NCBI GenBank assembly: GCA_049890275.1
Contig: JBMHBT010000014.1
Span: 124,001 to 188,000 of the forward strand
Source: UBA7374 sp049890275
GTDB taxonomy: Bacteria > Verrucomicrobiota > Verrucomicrobiia > Opitutales > Coraliomargaritaceae
Direction of reading: 5' to 3'
DNA length: 64,000 nt
Shown here: piece after piece, positions 55,928 through 64,000 of the stretch
How positions within the stretch are numbered: position 1 is the stretch's first letter
Layout of the letters: the number at the start of each line of letters is the position of its first letter
Notes under the pieces: model-generated
Databases searched by the model: none
What the model saw: the letters and a program-made list of their open reading frames with translations, nothing else
Told to the model about the DNA's origin: nothing
Made by a program: the position numbers and the translations under genes

Positions 55928-57046
55928 TTAGTTATGATATTTGTTAATTGATTTCAATGCTTCTGCGGTGGGTTCCATGCCGGCGCCTGCTATTTCCGGA
56001 ACAACAAAGTATCCGTCGACCACTTCTGCCGGATGCTTCATCCAGTGACGCAACCAAGGGATATACTCCAGAAGCGTGCAGGCCGGATGGGCATTACAGA
56101 GATGCTGATGCACTTGGCTCATATCACCGACATGCGGAACCACTGGTAAATAGTAACTGTGAGCTAAGTCAGCGACTTGCCACCATTCAGTAATGCCAGC
56201 AAGTCGGACAATGTCCGGCTGCACATAATGAACCGCATTGGCATGAATGAAATCCCGAAACTGAGCAGACAGGTAGAGTTGTTCTCCCAAAGCAATTGGA
56301 GTCTGAATGGAGTTGGCTAAACGCTGATGACCGATCACATCATCAAACCCGATTGGCTCCTCCAGCCATGTGATGTCAAAATCCTGTAAGCGAGAGCTGA
56401 TTTGAATGGCTTGTGGCAAAGACCAACGGCCATTTGCATCCGTCATAATTCGTATATCGGAGCCCAAAGCATTGCGAACCGCTTCAACCCGTCGAAGATC
56501 TTCATCTCCGGAAGAACTGCCTACTTTTAATTTTACTGCACGGTACCCTTCTTCTTCGACCATCTTTTTGCAATCGTGCACCAGCTCTTCCATGCTCCAG
56601 TTCAACCATCCGCCATCGGTATTGTAGGCCTCCACTTTTGTTTCTGACGAACCGCCCAACAGTTTCCACAGAGGTATATCTAGTGCTTTACACTTTAAAT
56701 CCCATAAAGCGATATCGATGGCACCCAATGCCAGATGGGTAATGCCCGACCTTCCGACCCAGTAGATTTCACTGCATTTGTGCATCTTTTCCCAGAGAGC
56801 GCGCACCTCCAATGGGTCTTTCCCAATGAGAAGCGGTCCGTAGGCGTTGCAAATACAATCCACGATCAGTCGATCTGTCGGGAGGTGTGCATGGGTGCCA
56901 GAAAAACCGTACCCGATATGCCCTGTGTCGGTATGAATCGCTACGCCGGGTGCCCCCCAATGACTGATTGAATGCGTGCTGTCTTCAATGCCACCACGAG
57001 TGACCGGTGCATGTAAGAGGAGAGGCTCGAGTTTGGTAATATGCAT
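55928..57046 (-). CDS. Enolase-superfamily sugar-acid dehydratase (mandelate racemase type)
   Basis: 372 residues. Active-site pattern of the mandelate racemase subgroup: K172-x-K174 in VKLKVG, metal ligands D203 (MTDANG), E229/E230 (LEEPIG) and E255 (LGEQLY), and an Asp/His dyad D278 with H305 (PHVGD). Members dehydrate aldonates such as L-fuconate, L-rhamnonate or D-galactonate. With two SDRs and a zinc dehydrogenase alongside, it is likely the dehydratase of an oxidative sugar pathway. Starts two bases after the dehydrogenase gene; context AATT|ATG. Confidence 0.9.
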   Translation of the reverse strand: MHITKLEPLLLHAPVTRGGIEDSTHSISHWGAPGVAIHTDTGHIGYGFSGTHAHLPTDRLIVDCICNAYGPLLIGKDPLEVRALWEKMHKCSEIYWVGRSGITHLALGAIDIALWDLKCKALDIPLWKLLGGSSETKVEAYNTDGGWLNWSMEELVHDCKKMVEEEGYRAVKLKVGSSSGDEDLRRVEAVRNALGSDIRIMTDANGRWSLPQAIQISSRLQDFDITWLEEPIGFDDVIGHQRLANSIQTPIALGEQLYLSAQFRDFIHANAVHYVQPDIVRLAGITEWWQVADLAHSYYLPVVPHVGDMSQVHQHLCNAHPACTLLEYIPWLRHWMKHPAEVVDGYFVVPEIAGAGMEPTAEALKSINKYHN

Positions 57047-57048
57047 AA

Positions 57049-58062
57049 TTAGCAGAAATCAATCATCGCCTTCACTAGAGTTGGTTGCTCCAGAAGGCTT
57101 GGAAATTTTTCATCCAGTTGATCAAATTTGAGTCGATGGGTAATGATTGGCAACGGATTCATGGAATCAGACTCGATTTGTTTAATAATACTCGCAAAAG
57201 TGCTGGATAAGGCAGCACGACTGGCCAGAAGGGTGAGCTCTCGGCGATGAAAGTTGGGATCATCAATTTGTAGGTCACCGACAAACAACCCGACGAAAAC
57301 AACGCGTCCTCCGTGCTCAGTAAAGTGAAAACAGTGGCGCATCGATTCACGGTTACCCGTAGCATCGACTACGCAACTGGGGAGTTGGCCGAAATAGGAA
57401 TTCAGTTTACTCGGCAAATTTTCATCCGCTTTTAGCGGATAACCAAGTCCGAGCGTTTCCGATGCAAAATGTAAACGCGAATCATCAATATCGACCAAAA
57501 CAACATTCGGTGAATTATGGAGCGCGTTGACTGCCAGCGCTACAGCGAGGCCAATGGGCCCCATGCCCAGGATGACTGTCGGTTCTGCTTCCCTTGGAGA
57601 TGCTCGCTCTACGGCATGCGCTCCAATGGCAAGGGGTTCCACCAGTGCCAATTGGTCCGGCTTTAATAAGGAGCTTTTGTGTAAATAACGGGGTTGGATT
57701 GTTAGGAAGTGTTGGTGTCCTCCGTCAATATGGACCCCTAAGACTTCAAGATTCTTACAGCAGTTTGTTTTACCGATAGCGCATGCCGGACAATTACCAC
57801 AGGAAAAATAGGGCTCGATTGCACAAAGATCCCCCGCGGATAAATCGCATCCGCTTGGCGCGGAGACGACTTCAACGCACAACTCATGGCCCAGACGACG
57901 TGGATAGGAAAAGAAAGGTTGTCGTCCGGAAAAGGCATGAAGGTCAGTCCCGCAGACACCGCATCGGTGTACCCGAACCAAAGCATCCCCAACGCCAGGA
58001 AGTGGCTGGTCCATTTCAGTCAATTCAAATTTTCCTGGATGTACGAGTCGAAGACTTTTCAT
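57049..58062 (-). CDS. Zinc-dependent medium-chain dehydrogenase
   Basis: 337 residues of the threonine-dehydrogenase/sorbitol-dehydrogenase-like MDR family. Catalytic zinc ligands in CGVCGTDLH and LGHE, structural zinc cysteines in SCGNCPACAIGKTNCC, and the cofactor loop LGMGPIGLAVAL are all visible. It would oxidise a sugar or polyol with NAD(P). In the same operon as two SDRs and a sugar-acid dehydratase. Confidence 0.92.
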   Translation of the reverse strand: MKSLRLVHPGKFELTEMDQPLPGVGDALVRVHRCGVCGTDLHAFSGRQPFFSYPRRLGHELCVEVVSAPSGCDLSAGDLCAIEPYFSCGNCPACAIGKTNCCKNLEVLGVHIDGGHQHFLTIQPRYLHKSSLLKPDQLALVEPLAIGAHAVERASPREAEPTVILGMGPIGLAVALAVNALHNSPNVVLVDIDDSRLHFASETLGLGYPLKADENLPSKLNSYFGQLPSCVVDATGNRESMRHCFHFTEHGGRVVFVGLFVGDLQIDDPNFHRRELTLLASRAALSSTFASIIKQIESDSMNPLPIITHRLKFDQLDEKFPSLLEQPTLVKAMIDFC

Positions 58063-58114
58063 GCTACCGAGGAGATGTTTTTTTAACGGAGACTTTTAGG
58101 CGTATAAACGAAGA

Positions 58115-59458
58115 TTATGCCTTCTGCCAATTCCGCGCAGGTGGACCGTAGCGTAAACGATTTGCCTCTATGTCGTTGATGAAGGTTTCTTTTTTAGGAT
58201 CCCAATGAAGTTTGCGACCCAATTGAATCGCTAAGACACCCATATGAAGGGTGGTGCACATTTTATGCAGTTCATTTGGTGTGTAGGTTGTTGGTTTTCC
58301 TGAACGAATACAGTCGACAAAATTACGCTGTTCTCTGGGTGGTTTTGGCCAGTGTTTATTTTCCTCTGCATTATATCTTGTTCGTAAGATCTTTTTATCG
58401 CTCGCCTCCAGTGGACCGCCCCAACCGTCTCTTCGTACCCATCCATGACTGCCTCGAAATTCGATAAAGCAGCTTTTGGGATCCCATATTATTCCTTCTC
58501 CATGACGTACATGAAGCTGCACTCCGTTCCCGTAACGATAGCGGAGGTCGTATTCCACGGGAACATCTGTGAGGTGATTGGTAGGTGTATAGCCCGAACC
58601 CCTTACTTCGACGGGGCAAGCATCCGGATCATTAATTCCGATCTGTGCCGTATCGACCAGATGAGTTCCGATATCCAAAATCGTACCCTTGGAATAGATA
58701 CCAATTTGTCTCCATCCTCCGGGATTGGTCCGGGCATAGCTAAAATCTCGATATTCGGCCGGCCCCTGCCAGAGATTCCAGTCGAGGTCTTCCGGTACGG
58801 GTACAAGTTTTTCTTCGTCTATGTCTTTGCCTTTTGGCATGATGACCTCGACTTCTTCAAGAGTGCCAATGGCTCCATTCTTTACCCATTCTACTAATTT
58901 ATGAAAATGTATCTTGGATCGATCTTCAATGCCTGCCTGAAAAACCAAATCAGATTGATTGAAAGCATCCACTAGTTGTCTGCCTTCATGGATGCTTTGT
59001 GTCGGCTTTTCGCAAAACACATGTTTACCCGCTTTCATTGCCAGCAAAGACATGGGAATATGCCAATGGTCCGGGGTGGAAATGACAACTGCATCAATAC
59101 GAGGATCAGCTAGAACTTCACGAAAATCTTGAACGTATGTACAGTCTTTAGAATTGTACGCTTCATTTACAATCTTACAGGCACGTTCCGCTTTATGCAG
59201 GAAAGCGTCACAAACCGACAAGACTCGACAATCTTCGTAACTGAGAAAGTTAGTTAAGTTAACACTCACCCCCTGACCTCCAACGCCGATAAATCCTAAA
59301 GTACATTGCTTGGAGGGCGCGAAAGCACCGAAAAGACGGCTGGGTACTAAATGAGGAAATGCAGCCGTTGCCAACGTTCCGGCTGTTATGAAATCTCTAC
59401 GACTGTGCTTTATTTTTGCGATAGGGTAAGCAGGTTGGGTGAAATCTATGTATGACAA
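58115..59458 (-). CDS. Tat-exported Gfo/Idh/MocA oxidoreductase
   Basis: 447 residues. N-terminal twin-arginine signal (SRRDFITAGTLATAAF) followed by the Rossmann domain LGFIGVGGQGVSV, CEKPTQSIHEGRQLV (the EKP motif) and STPDHWH. Tat-exported members with this layout are numerous in Verrucomicrobiota and Planctomycetota and act on sugars or sugar phosphates outside the cytoplasm. The start is a TTG at 59458 because no in-frame ATG precedes the RR motif, so translation initiation may be weak. It leads the operon. Confidence 0.88.
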   Translation of the reverse strand: MSYIDFTQPAYPIAKIKHSRRDFITAGTLATAAFPHLVPSRLFGAFAPSKQCTLGFIGVGGQGVSVNLTNFLSYEDCRVLSVCDAFLHKAERACKIVNEAYNSKDCTYVQDFREVLADPRIDAVVISTPDHWHIPMSLLAMKAGKHVFCEKPTQSIHEGRQLVDAFNQSDLVFQAGIEDRSKIHFHKLVEWVKNGAIGTLEEVEVIMPKGKDIDEEKLVPVPEDLDWNLWQGPAEYRDFSYARTNPGGWRQIGIYSKGTILDIGTHLVDTAQIGINDPDACPVEVRGSGYTPTNHLTDVPVEYDLRYRYGNGVQLHVRHGEGIIWDPKSCFIEFRGSHGWVRRDGWGGPLEASDKKILRTRYNAEENKHWPKPPREQRNFVDCIRSGKPTTYTPNELHKMCTTLHMGVLAIQLGRKLHWDPKKETFINDIEANRLRYGPPARNWQKA

Positions 59459-59528
59459 ACTTGATCAATAGAGCAGTTTCCCTCAAAGCAATTTTGAATC
59501 AATTTATCTTTAGACATAGCCTGCCTAT

Positions 59529-59775
59529 TTGACGGAATCGTTACGTATTTTAAATTTTTACTCTATTTACCGCTGGCTCCTGCTTATTGTTTTTCGACTC
59601 ACCTCTTACGTCAATGCCAGCGCTGCAGAAGGTCGGTACAGTCGGCCCGATTTGCTGCTCATCCTAGCGGATGACCTCGGATATGCGGTTGTCGGTTTTA
59701 CTGGTTCAACCGAAATAGAGATCCCTGTACTGGATCGGTTGGCGCACGAAGGCGACATTTTTCAGAATGGAAGGT
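59529..59775 (+). pseudogene. Sulfatase N-terminal remnant
   Basis: From a TTG, a hydrophobic leader is followed by RPDLLLILADDLGYAVVGFTG and IPVLDRLAHEG, the unmistakable start of an arylsulfatase (the D-D-x-G-Y metal site). The frame breaks right after GDIFQNGR at about 59775, before the formylglycine motif, and joins directly to an unrelated glycosidase tail. Non-functional remnant. Confidence 0.85.
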
Positions 59776-59991
59776 AATAAACGGTGAGGGTATTTTTGAA
59801 ATCCGTCCATGGAAGGAATTTTGAGAGCGGCCGGTCAATACAGCAGGAGGGCACGTGGGCGAAAAGGCTTTGGCTGACACCAAAAAGGATTTCCGCTTGC
59901 GAAAGGAGACACAATCTACCTGTTTTCTATGTTTATTCCAGAGGACAATTTGCTCGTTACTTCACTGGTTTCTAGTCTCAAAATAGTTTGA
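59774..59991 (+). pseudogene. GH29 alpha-L-fucosidase C-terminal remnant
   Basis: Read from 59774, the frame gives VINGEGIFEIRPWKEF, matching the GH29 segment usually written NGEAIYGTRPW. A TGA at 59822-59824 interrupts it where Gly is expected (FG-E-R-P), then ERPVNTAGGHVGEKALADTK and KDFRL continue; a one-base loss near 59905 shifts to KGDTIYLFSMFIP and NLLVTSLVSSLKIV, the typical fucosidase C-terminus (KGDTLYA...). So this is the tail of an alpha-L-fucosidase with one nonsense and one frameshift mutation, fused to the sulfatase remnant. Recognition is from memory of family motifs. Confidence 0.72.
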
Positions 59992-60191
59992 TCTTTTGAG
60001 TTACCGGGAAGCGCCGAAAAGGTCTATTGGTAGCAAACACCCTTACGGGTTGCACATAAACCACTCAGAGAGCCACCCCTCCAATCATGTGAACCGTTAT
60101 AGTGTACACTAATTTTCAATTCATCTATCATAAAAAAAGTGTAAATACGTCCCGTAAATCTGGAATCTGGCTTCGGAACAGACCAATTAAC

Positions 60192-60205
60192 TTTACACGT
60201 GTTAA
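60192..60205. promoter_or_regulatory. Palindromic operator candidate
   Basis: TTTACACGTGTTAA is a 14-base palindrome with one mismatched pair (core ACACGTGT). It lies about 27 bases upstream of the TATACT hexamer, a normal place for an activator or repressor site. Confidence 0.3.
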
Positions 60206-60212
60206 ATTTACT

Positions 60213-60237
60213 GATTAATGTGTTTTTATAGTATACT
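60213..60237 (+). promoter_or_regulatory. Candidate promoter of the DUF1800 gene
   Basis: TATACT at 60232-60237 matches the -10 consensus at five positions; the region about 17-18 bases upstream (TTACTG) is a poor -35, suggesting activator dependence. Flanking sequence 60100-60285 is AT-rich and non-coding. Leader to the start codon would be about 40 bases. Confidence 0.35.
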
Positions 60238-60284
60238 CATTTGCTTACCTTTAATATAAACATTTATTCCGTATTAACTGACTT

Positions 60285-63200
60285 ATGCGAATAACAACTA
60301 CACACTCCTTTATTCGATCTATTGTCGCAGCCTTCCTGCTTGCTGCTCAGAGTTCGGCACAAACCACTTTTACCGTAGAAAACTTTCGCTATGTAAATTT
60401 TCAAAATACAAACTCAACCTATGGAGGTACGTATTTTGAGACAACGAACGCCGGATATATTACAATCGACCCCGACTCGGGGTTTGTTCCGCCAATCAAT
60501 AACGTCTATAGCGGACCATTAGACATAAAGCTTCGTTTAGCTGGCCTGAACTTGGATTCTATTGGCGGAAATAATGATTACATCAATTTCACCCTCCGAG
60601 TGACGCCTTACCAGTCTGGTGCAAACGTCGTCGTCAGCAATCAGGGGATTGGACTGAAGAACAGCAGCGTCAGTGTGAATGACAATTTAGATCCAGGCGA
60701 GAAGCTAACGCTGCAGATTATCAACCCGGTAGTTGGTTCAACAGGTACTGCTCCTGGTGGATCTGCTTCGTTTAGTGGCTTTACTGCCGCTGCCTTTGGT
60801 GGTGGCGGTGGCGGGCAAACAACGAATCGTAGTTATGGCTACTCGACAGCAGATATTAATGGTCAATTCGTTGATCTCAATCTTGCGACAACGGACGCAG
60901 ACGGAGATGGAGTTTTTGACTATCAATATAAATCAGATGAGGTCGCCTTACCCTCCGCGAACAGTGTTGTGTTTGACAGCGTGACAGCGACTCAAATTGG
61001 CTCTGTTATTCCAGGCGGTAGTAGTGCTGGACGTATCGCAAATACTTTGCTGACCAATCGTGTGCGATCGCTGGATTTTGGCTTCACTTACAATCCCAGC
61101 GGCTCCTCCAATACGGTCGTTTCGCAGACAGTTGAGTTCAATCCAAATCAGGATATCTATATGGAGGGATCAACATTTTACAATAACACGAACCTGAGGA
61201 TACAACAGTCGAGTCCGACACGTAGAGCATTTCTTAAGTTTACTGTATCGGGCGTACCCGCTGGAGCTGCGGTAACCAGTGCGAGCCTTCGTCTAAGCGA
61301 GAGCATCGATACCGGCAGCGGCACGATTCGTTTTTACAACAGTACGAATACCAGCTGGACGGAAAGCACAATTTCCAGTAGCATACCTACCTCCCGGTCA
61401 GAGTTTGCTTCCTACGCAGGCTATGTTGGCAACGGGCAAACGATCAGTGTGGATGCAAGTTCTGTTATTACAGGAAATGGATCGTACACATTCATTGTTA
61501 CAATGGAGCCAAACACCAACGATGTTGCATTTGGTTCCCGTGAGAGCTCGAATCCTCCGGTGCTATCGGTTACTTACGGCAGTGATGGCGGTACGGTCGA
61601 TCCGACAGACCCAATAACTCCGACCCCTGGTTCTTTACTTGCTCACGGTCTGACCACGGATCCGACTGCGCAAGATCTGGACGAAAATGGTTTACCGGAT
61701 TTTTGGGAAGCAATTTATAACGCGAAGGATTTGGATCCCAACGCAGACTCAGACGGGGATGGTACATCCAATTTGACCGAGTCCGGCTTTGGCACGGATC
61801 CTTTTGACCCAGACAGCAATCCAAGCATTGAGATTCGACGCGGGAGTGGCAATACGATCATACTATCTTGGGCACGTTTGCAAGACCGTCCCGGATCACC
61901 CCAGAAATCGACAGAACTGGGTATTTCATCGACTGAAATAGCTGGAACACCTGTTGCCAATGGTGATCGTTGGGAGCTGACAATCCCCATCACGCAGGAT
62001 GCTGAGTTCTTCCATATTAATAGTACGGAAAACGACCAGGATAACGACGGTGTTCCCGACTGGATCGAACCCTATATTGGTTTTTCCAATGCGCCGGGAG
62101 ACAGCCAGTCCGTATCGAGGGATAAGTCTTACGATACCGACGGAGATAACGTCGTCGATACAACTCTGAGCGGTGACTTGGCTGCCTTTAATGAAATCTA
62201 TCGTCGCTCTGCGGATGATGAAAATTTGACGCGTGCGCAGGCAGCACGATTGCTTTTGCAGGGCACATTCGGTCCCGCTACGATGGACGAGGTAGATACG
62301 GTTGCCAGTATGGGTGTCGATGCATGGCTCGACGCACAAATGGCTCTGCCCAAAACACTGACGCGTACATACGTTAACGCGATTAAGGCAGACTTTGATA
62401 ACGGACAAACTAATTCGTCATTGAGTGGTTACTATATCAACGGCGGAGGAGGTGGTAACCCCTATGTCGGCGGCCCGAACTATACTACAGCTTGGATTCG
62501 TGTCATGCTGCAGGCAGAAGACCAGCTCCGCCAGCGGGTCGCCTTTGCCTTGAGCCAAATACTGGTTGCTTCCCGCAGTGGCGCCGGACTTCCCAACCAG
62601 GTGCGCGCTACGGCCTATTACTATGATATCATGATCGATAATGCCTTTGGTAATTATGAAGATCTCTTGATGGATGTTTCGCTTAGCCCCTACATGGGGA
62701 ACTTCCTCAGCCATTTGGGGAACCGAAAAGCAGATCCTTCGCAGCTTCGTTTTCCCGATGAAAACTATGCGCGTGAAATCATGCAGCTGTTTACTATTGG
62801 TTTATGGGAATTGAACCCCGACGGTACCCGTAAACTCGATAGTAATGGAGATCCGATTCCAACTTACGGCAACTATGAGATTACAGAGCTGGCAAAGGTC
62901 TTTACCGGTGTCTGGTACGGTTCGGTAGCCAACAACAATATCAACTTTGGATATGGCTGGCGTGACGATGGTGACAGCAATCATCAGTTTATGGTCACTC
63001 CCATGAAGATGTATGCCTCCGAACATGATTTCGGAAGCAAATTGGTTGTCGCCGGAAATGGTAACTACCATACGATACCAGCCCGAAGCTACAGCAATGC
63101 GAACGCATTGCGAAGCGTCGAAGACGCTGTTTATCACCTTGTCCGTCACCCCAACACAGCTCCCTTTATCTGCCGTCAATTAATACAGTTTCTCGTGACA

Positions 63201-63887
63201 TCCAATCCATCGCCGGAATACGTGGAACGCGTCGCATCAATATTCGTTAATAATGGTTCAGGTGTAACCGGTGACCTCAACGCAGTTGTCCGGGCAATTT
63301 ACACAGATGATGAAGCGCGGGACCCTATGGAGCATGTAAAGACGGCACACTTCGGCTTGTTACGCGATACGCTAACCCGTTACATGCACCTCGGACGTAT
63401 GCTCAAGCTCGACCGCCACCAAAATCTCTTGGCGTGGGACTGGGGTACGCATCAGGAACAAACCCTGATGGAGCCGATGTTCTCGCCCACGGTATTCAAT
63501 TTTTACCGCCCGGACTTTAGTCTCTTCGGTACACTAGCTGAAAACAGCCTCGATTCACCTGCTTTTGAAATTGTTAATTCCTACTCTTCCATTTCCTTCC
63601 CCAATTGGCTCTGGCGAATGTGCAACGTCGGCTTTAGCCATCCAAACGGCAGCGGAAGCGGTCGTTACGGCGAGCAGTCAGAAGATTTGTCCGACTTAAC
63701 AGCTCTGGCAGGTAATATTCCCGCCTTACTCGATCACCTGTCTATCTTGTACACGGGTGGTACTCTCAGTGCGGATAGTCGTGATGCCATCACCACTGCA
63801 CTTTCTTACGAGTCAAATATGACGGAGCGTGCTCGCTTAGCTGCGTATCTCGTTCTCGTATCCCCCGAAGGTTCCTGCCTCAAATAA
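60285..63887 (+). CDS. Exported DUF1800 protein with DNRLRE-like and calcium-loop modules
   Basis: 1,200 residues. Signal peptide ~1-26; a beta-rich region ~27-270 with a calcium-loop-like TDADGDGVFD; a DNRLRE-like domain ~285-430 (NLRIQQSSPTRRAFLKFTV, ASLRLSES); thrombospondin-3-like loops (DENGLPDFWE, NADSDGDGTSN) ~465-510; another short beta module; and DUF1800 from about 645 (RAQAARLLLQGTFGP, LRQRVAFALSQILV, PDENYAREIMQLFTIGLWEL, YTDDEARDP). It is likely envelope-associated or secreted; DUF1800 has no established reaction. It is followed by a DUF1501 gene, its usual partner. Confidence 0.9.
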   Translation: MRITTTHSFIRSIVAAFLLAAQSSAQTTFTVENFRYVNFQNTNSTYGGTYFETTNAGYITIDPDSGFVPPINNVYSGPLDIKLRLAGLNLDSIGGNNDYINFTLRVTPYQSGANVVVSNQGIGLKNSSVSVNDNLDPGEKLTLQIINPVVGSTGTAPGGSASFSGFTAAAFGGGGGGQTTNRSYGYSTADINGQFVDLNLATTDADGDGVFDYQYKSDEVALPSANSVVFDSVTATQIGSVIPGGSSAGRIANTLLTNRVRSLDFGFTYNPSGSSNTVVSQTVEFNPNQDIYMEGSTFYNNTNLRIQQSSPTRRAFLKFTVSGVPAGAAVTSASLRLSESIDTGSGTIRFYNSTNTSWTESTISSSIPTSRSEFASYAGYVGNGQTISVDASSVITGNGSYTFIVTMEPNTNDVAFGSRESSNPPVLSVTYGSDGGTVDPTDPITPTPGSLLAHGLTTDPTAQDLDENGLPDFWEAIYNAKDLDPNADSDGDGTSNLTESGFGTDPFDPDSNPSIEIRRGSGNTIILSWARLQDRPGSPQKSTELGISSTEIAGTPVANGDRWELTIPITQDAEFFHINSTENDQDNDGVPDWIEPYIGFSNAPGDSQSVSRDKSYDTDGDNVVDTTLSGDLAAFNEIYRRSADDENLTRAQAARLLLQGTFGPATMDEVDTVASMGVDAWLDAQMALPKTLTRTYVNAIKADFDNGQTNSSLSGYYINGGGGGNPYVGGPNYTTAWIRVMLQAEDQLRQRVAFALSQILVASRSGAGLPNQVRATAYYYDIMIDNAFGNYEDLLMDVSLSPYMGNFLSHLGNRKADPSQLRFPDENYAREIMQLFTIGLWELNPDGTRKLDSNGDPIPTYGNYEITELAKVFTGVWYGSVANNNINFGYGWRDDGDSNHQFMVTPMKMYASEHDFGSKLVVAGNGNYHTIPARSYSNANALRSVEDAVYHLVRHPNTAPFICRQLIQFLVTSNPSPEYVERVASIFVNNGSGVTGDLNAVVRAIYTDDEARDPMEHVKTAHFGLLRDTLTRYMHLGRMLKLDRHQNLLAWDWGTHQEQTLMEPMFSPTVFNFYRPDFSLFGTLAENSLDSPAFEIVNSYSSISFPNWLWRMCNVGFSHPNGSGSGRYGEQSEDLSDLTALAGNIPALLDHLSILYTGGTLSADSRDAITTALSYESNMTERARLAAYLVLVSPEGSCLK

Positions 63888-63910
63888 CCAATCTCCACAC
63901 CCTTCCTATC

Positions 63911-64000
63911 ATGTCTAAAAGTATTACACGTCGTAAATTCTTAGGAGAAGCTTCCTGTGCCAGTCTTGGCTCGATATCGCTGATTTCCAGCATACTCAAT
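63911..64000 (+). CDS. DUF1501-family protein, N-terminal part (runs off the window)
   Basis: ATG at 63911, 23 bases after the DUF1800 stop. The visible 30 codons encode MSKSITRRKFLGEAS and a hydrophobic stretch, a twin-arginine signal (RRKFLG). Proteins with this start placed right after DUF1800 genes are typically DUF1501 members. The body is outside the window, so the family is inferred from context. Confidence 0.7.
   Translation, partial: MSKSITRRKFLGEASCASLGSISLISSILN

Noticed and set aside
59784..59975. 63-codon ORF after the sulfatase remnant as a separate gene
   Set aside because: The other two frames of the same stretch give coherent alpha-L-fucosidase tail motifs, so this frame is a by-product.

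Overview
The window looks like a chromosomal segment of a marine member of the Verrucomicrobiota, probably close to Opitutae/Puniceicoccales. This is inferred from gene content: exported Cys-type sulfatases with a radical-SAM maturase, a DUF1800/DUF1501 pair, exported proteins carrying the 'tYtVEySTDL' type C-terminal module, a GTP-dependent PEP carboxykinase, and an rpmF-plsX-fabH cluster next to LptE- and BamD-like outer-membrane genes. There is no rRNA marker, so the taxonomic call is moderate. Many starts are preceded by an AT-rich ATT|ATG context rather than a Shine-Dalgarno sequence.

Left end (1-5,970) is accessory. It holds an anaerobic sulfatase maturase, two intact sulfatases, and several remnants: a C-terminal module without its gene, a signal-peptide-only ORF, and a sulfatase C-terminal stub. 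It is bounded by tRNA-Ser(GCT), whose 3' end and downstream flank are duplicated next to the broken sulfatase. This resembles an integration or deletion scar.

The middle (6,300-40,060) is largely housekeeping. On the minus strand there is mnmA-xthA-thiL-tsaE, then a GH13 debranching-type amylase and a PhoD-like phosphatase that overlap tail to tail, trpS, tRNA-Leu(CAA), a GyrA/ParC-type topoisomerase divergent from pckG, pyrB-pyrC-CPBP protease-yicC, aroC with a CobW-like protein that lost its P-loop, transketolase and hisI. These are followed by an envelope and lipid block (rpmF, plsX, fabH, BamD-like, lptE), elbB, uppP, and the forward set trpD-glmM-TPR protein, which ends at a clear terminator.

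The right third (40,090-64,000) is again accessory and polysaccharide oriented. It has a large exported di-haem oxidoreductase, a [2Fe-2S] ferredoxin plus cytochrome P450 pair, a third sulfatase, an exported SGNH hydrolase and a DEAD-box helicase. An eight-gene minus-strand operon follows (MaoC-like, five-bladed-propeller glycosidase-like, two SDRs, modular exported FAD oxidoreductase, enolase-superfamily dehydratase, zinc alcohol dehydrogenase, Tat-exported Gfo/Idh/MocA protein). Immediately upstream is a fusion scar joining the N-terminus of a sulfatase to the decayed C-terminus of a GH29 alpha-L-fucosidase. The window ends in a DUF1800 protein and the start of its DUF1501 partner.

Taken together, the accessory genes fit use of sulfated, possibly methylated, algal glycans. 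Sulfatases and their maturase remove sulfate, the P450/ferredoxin pair could oxidatively demethylate a sugar, and the dehydrogenase-dehydratase operon could run an oxidative deoxy-sugar pathway, with L-fucose suggested only by the fucosidase remnant. Substrates are inference; the families are well supported.
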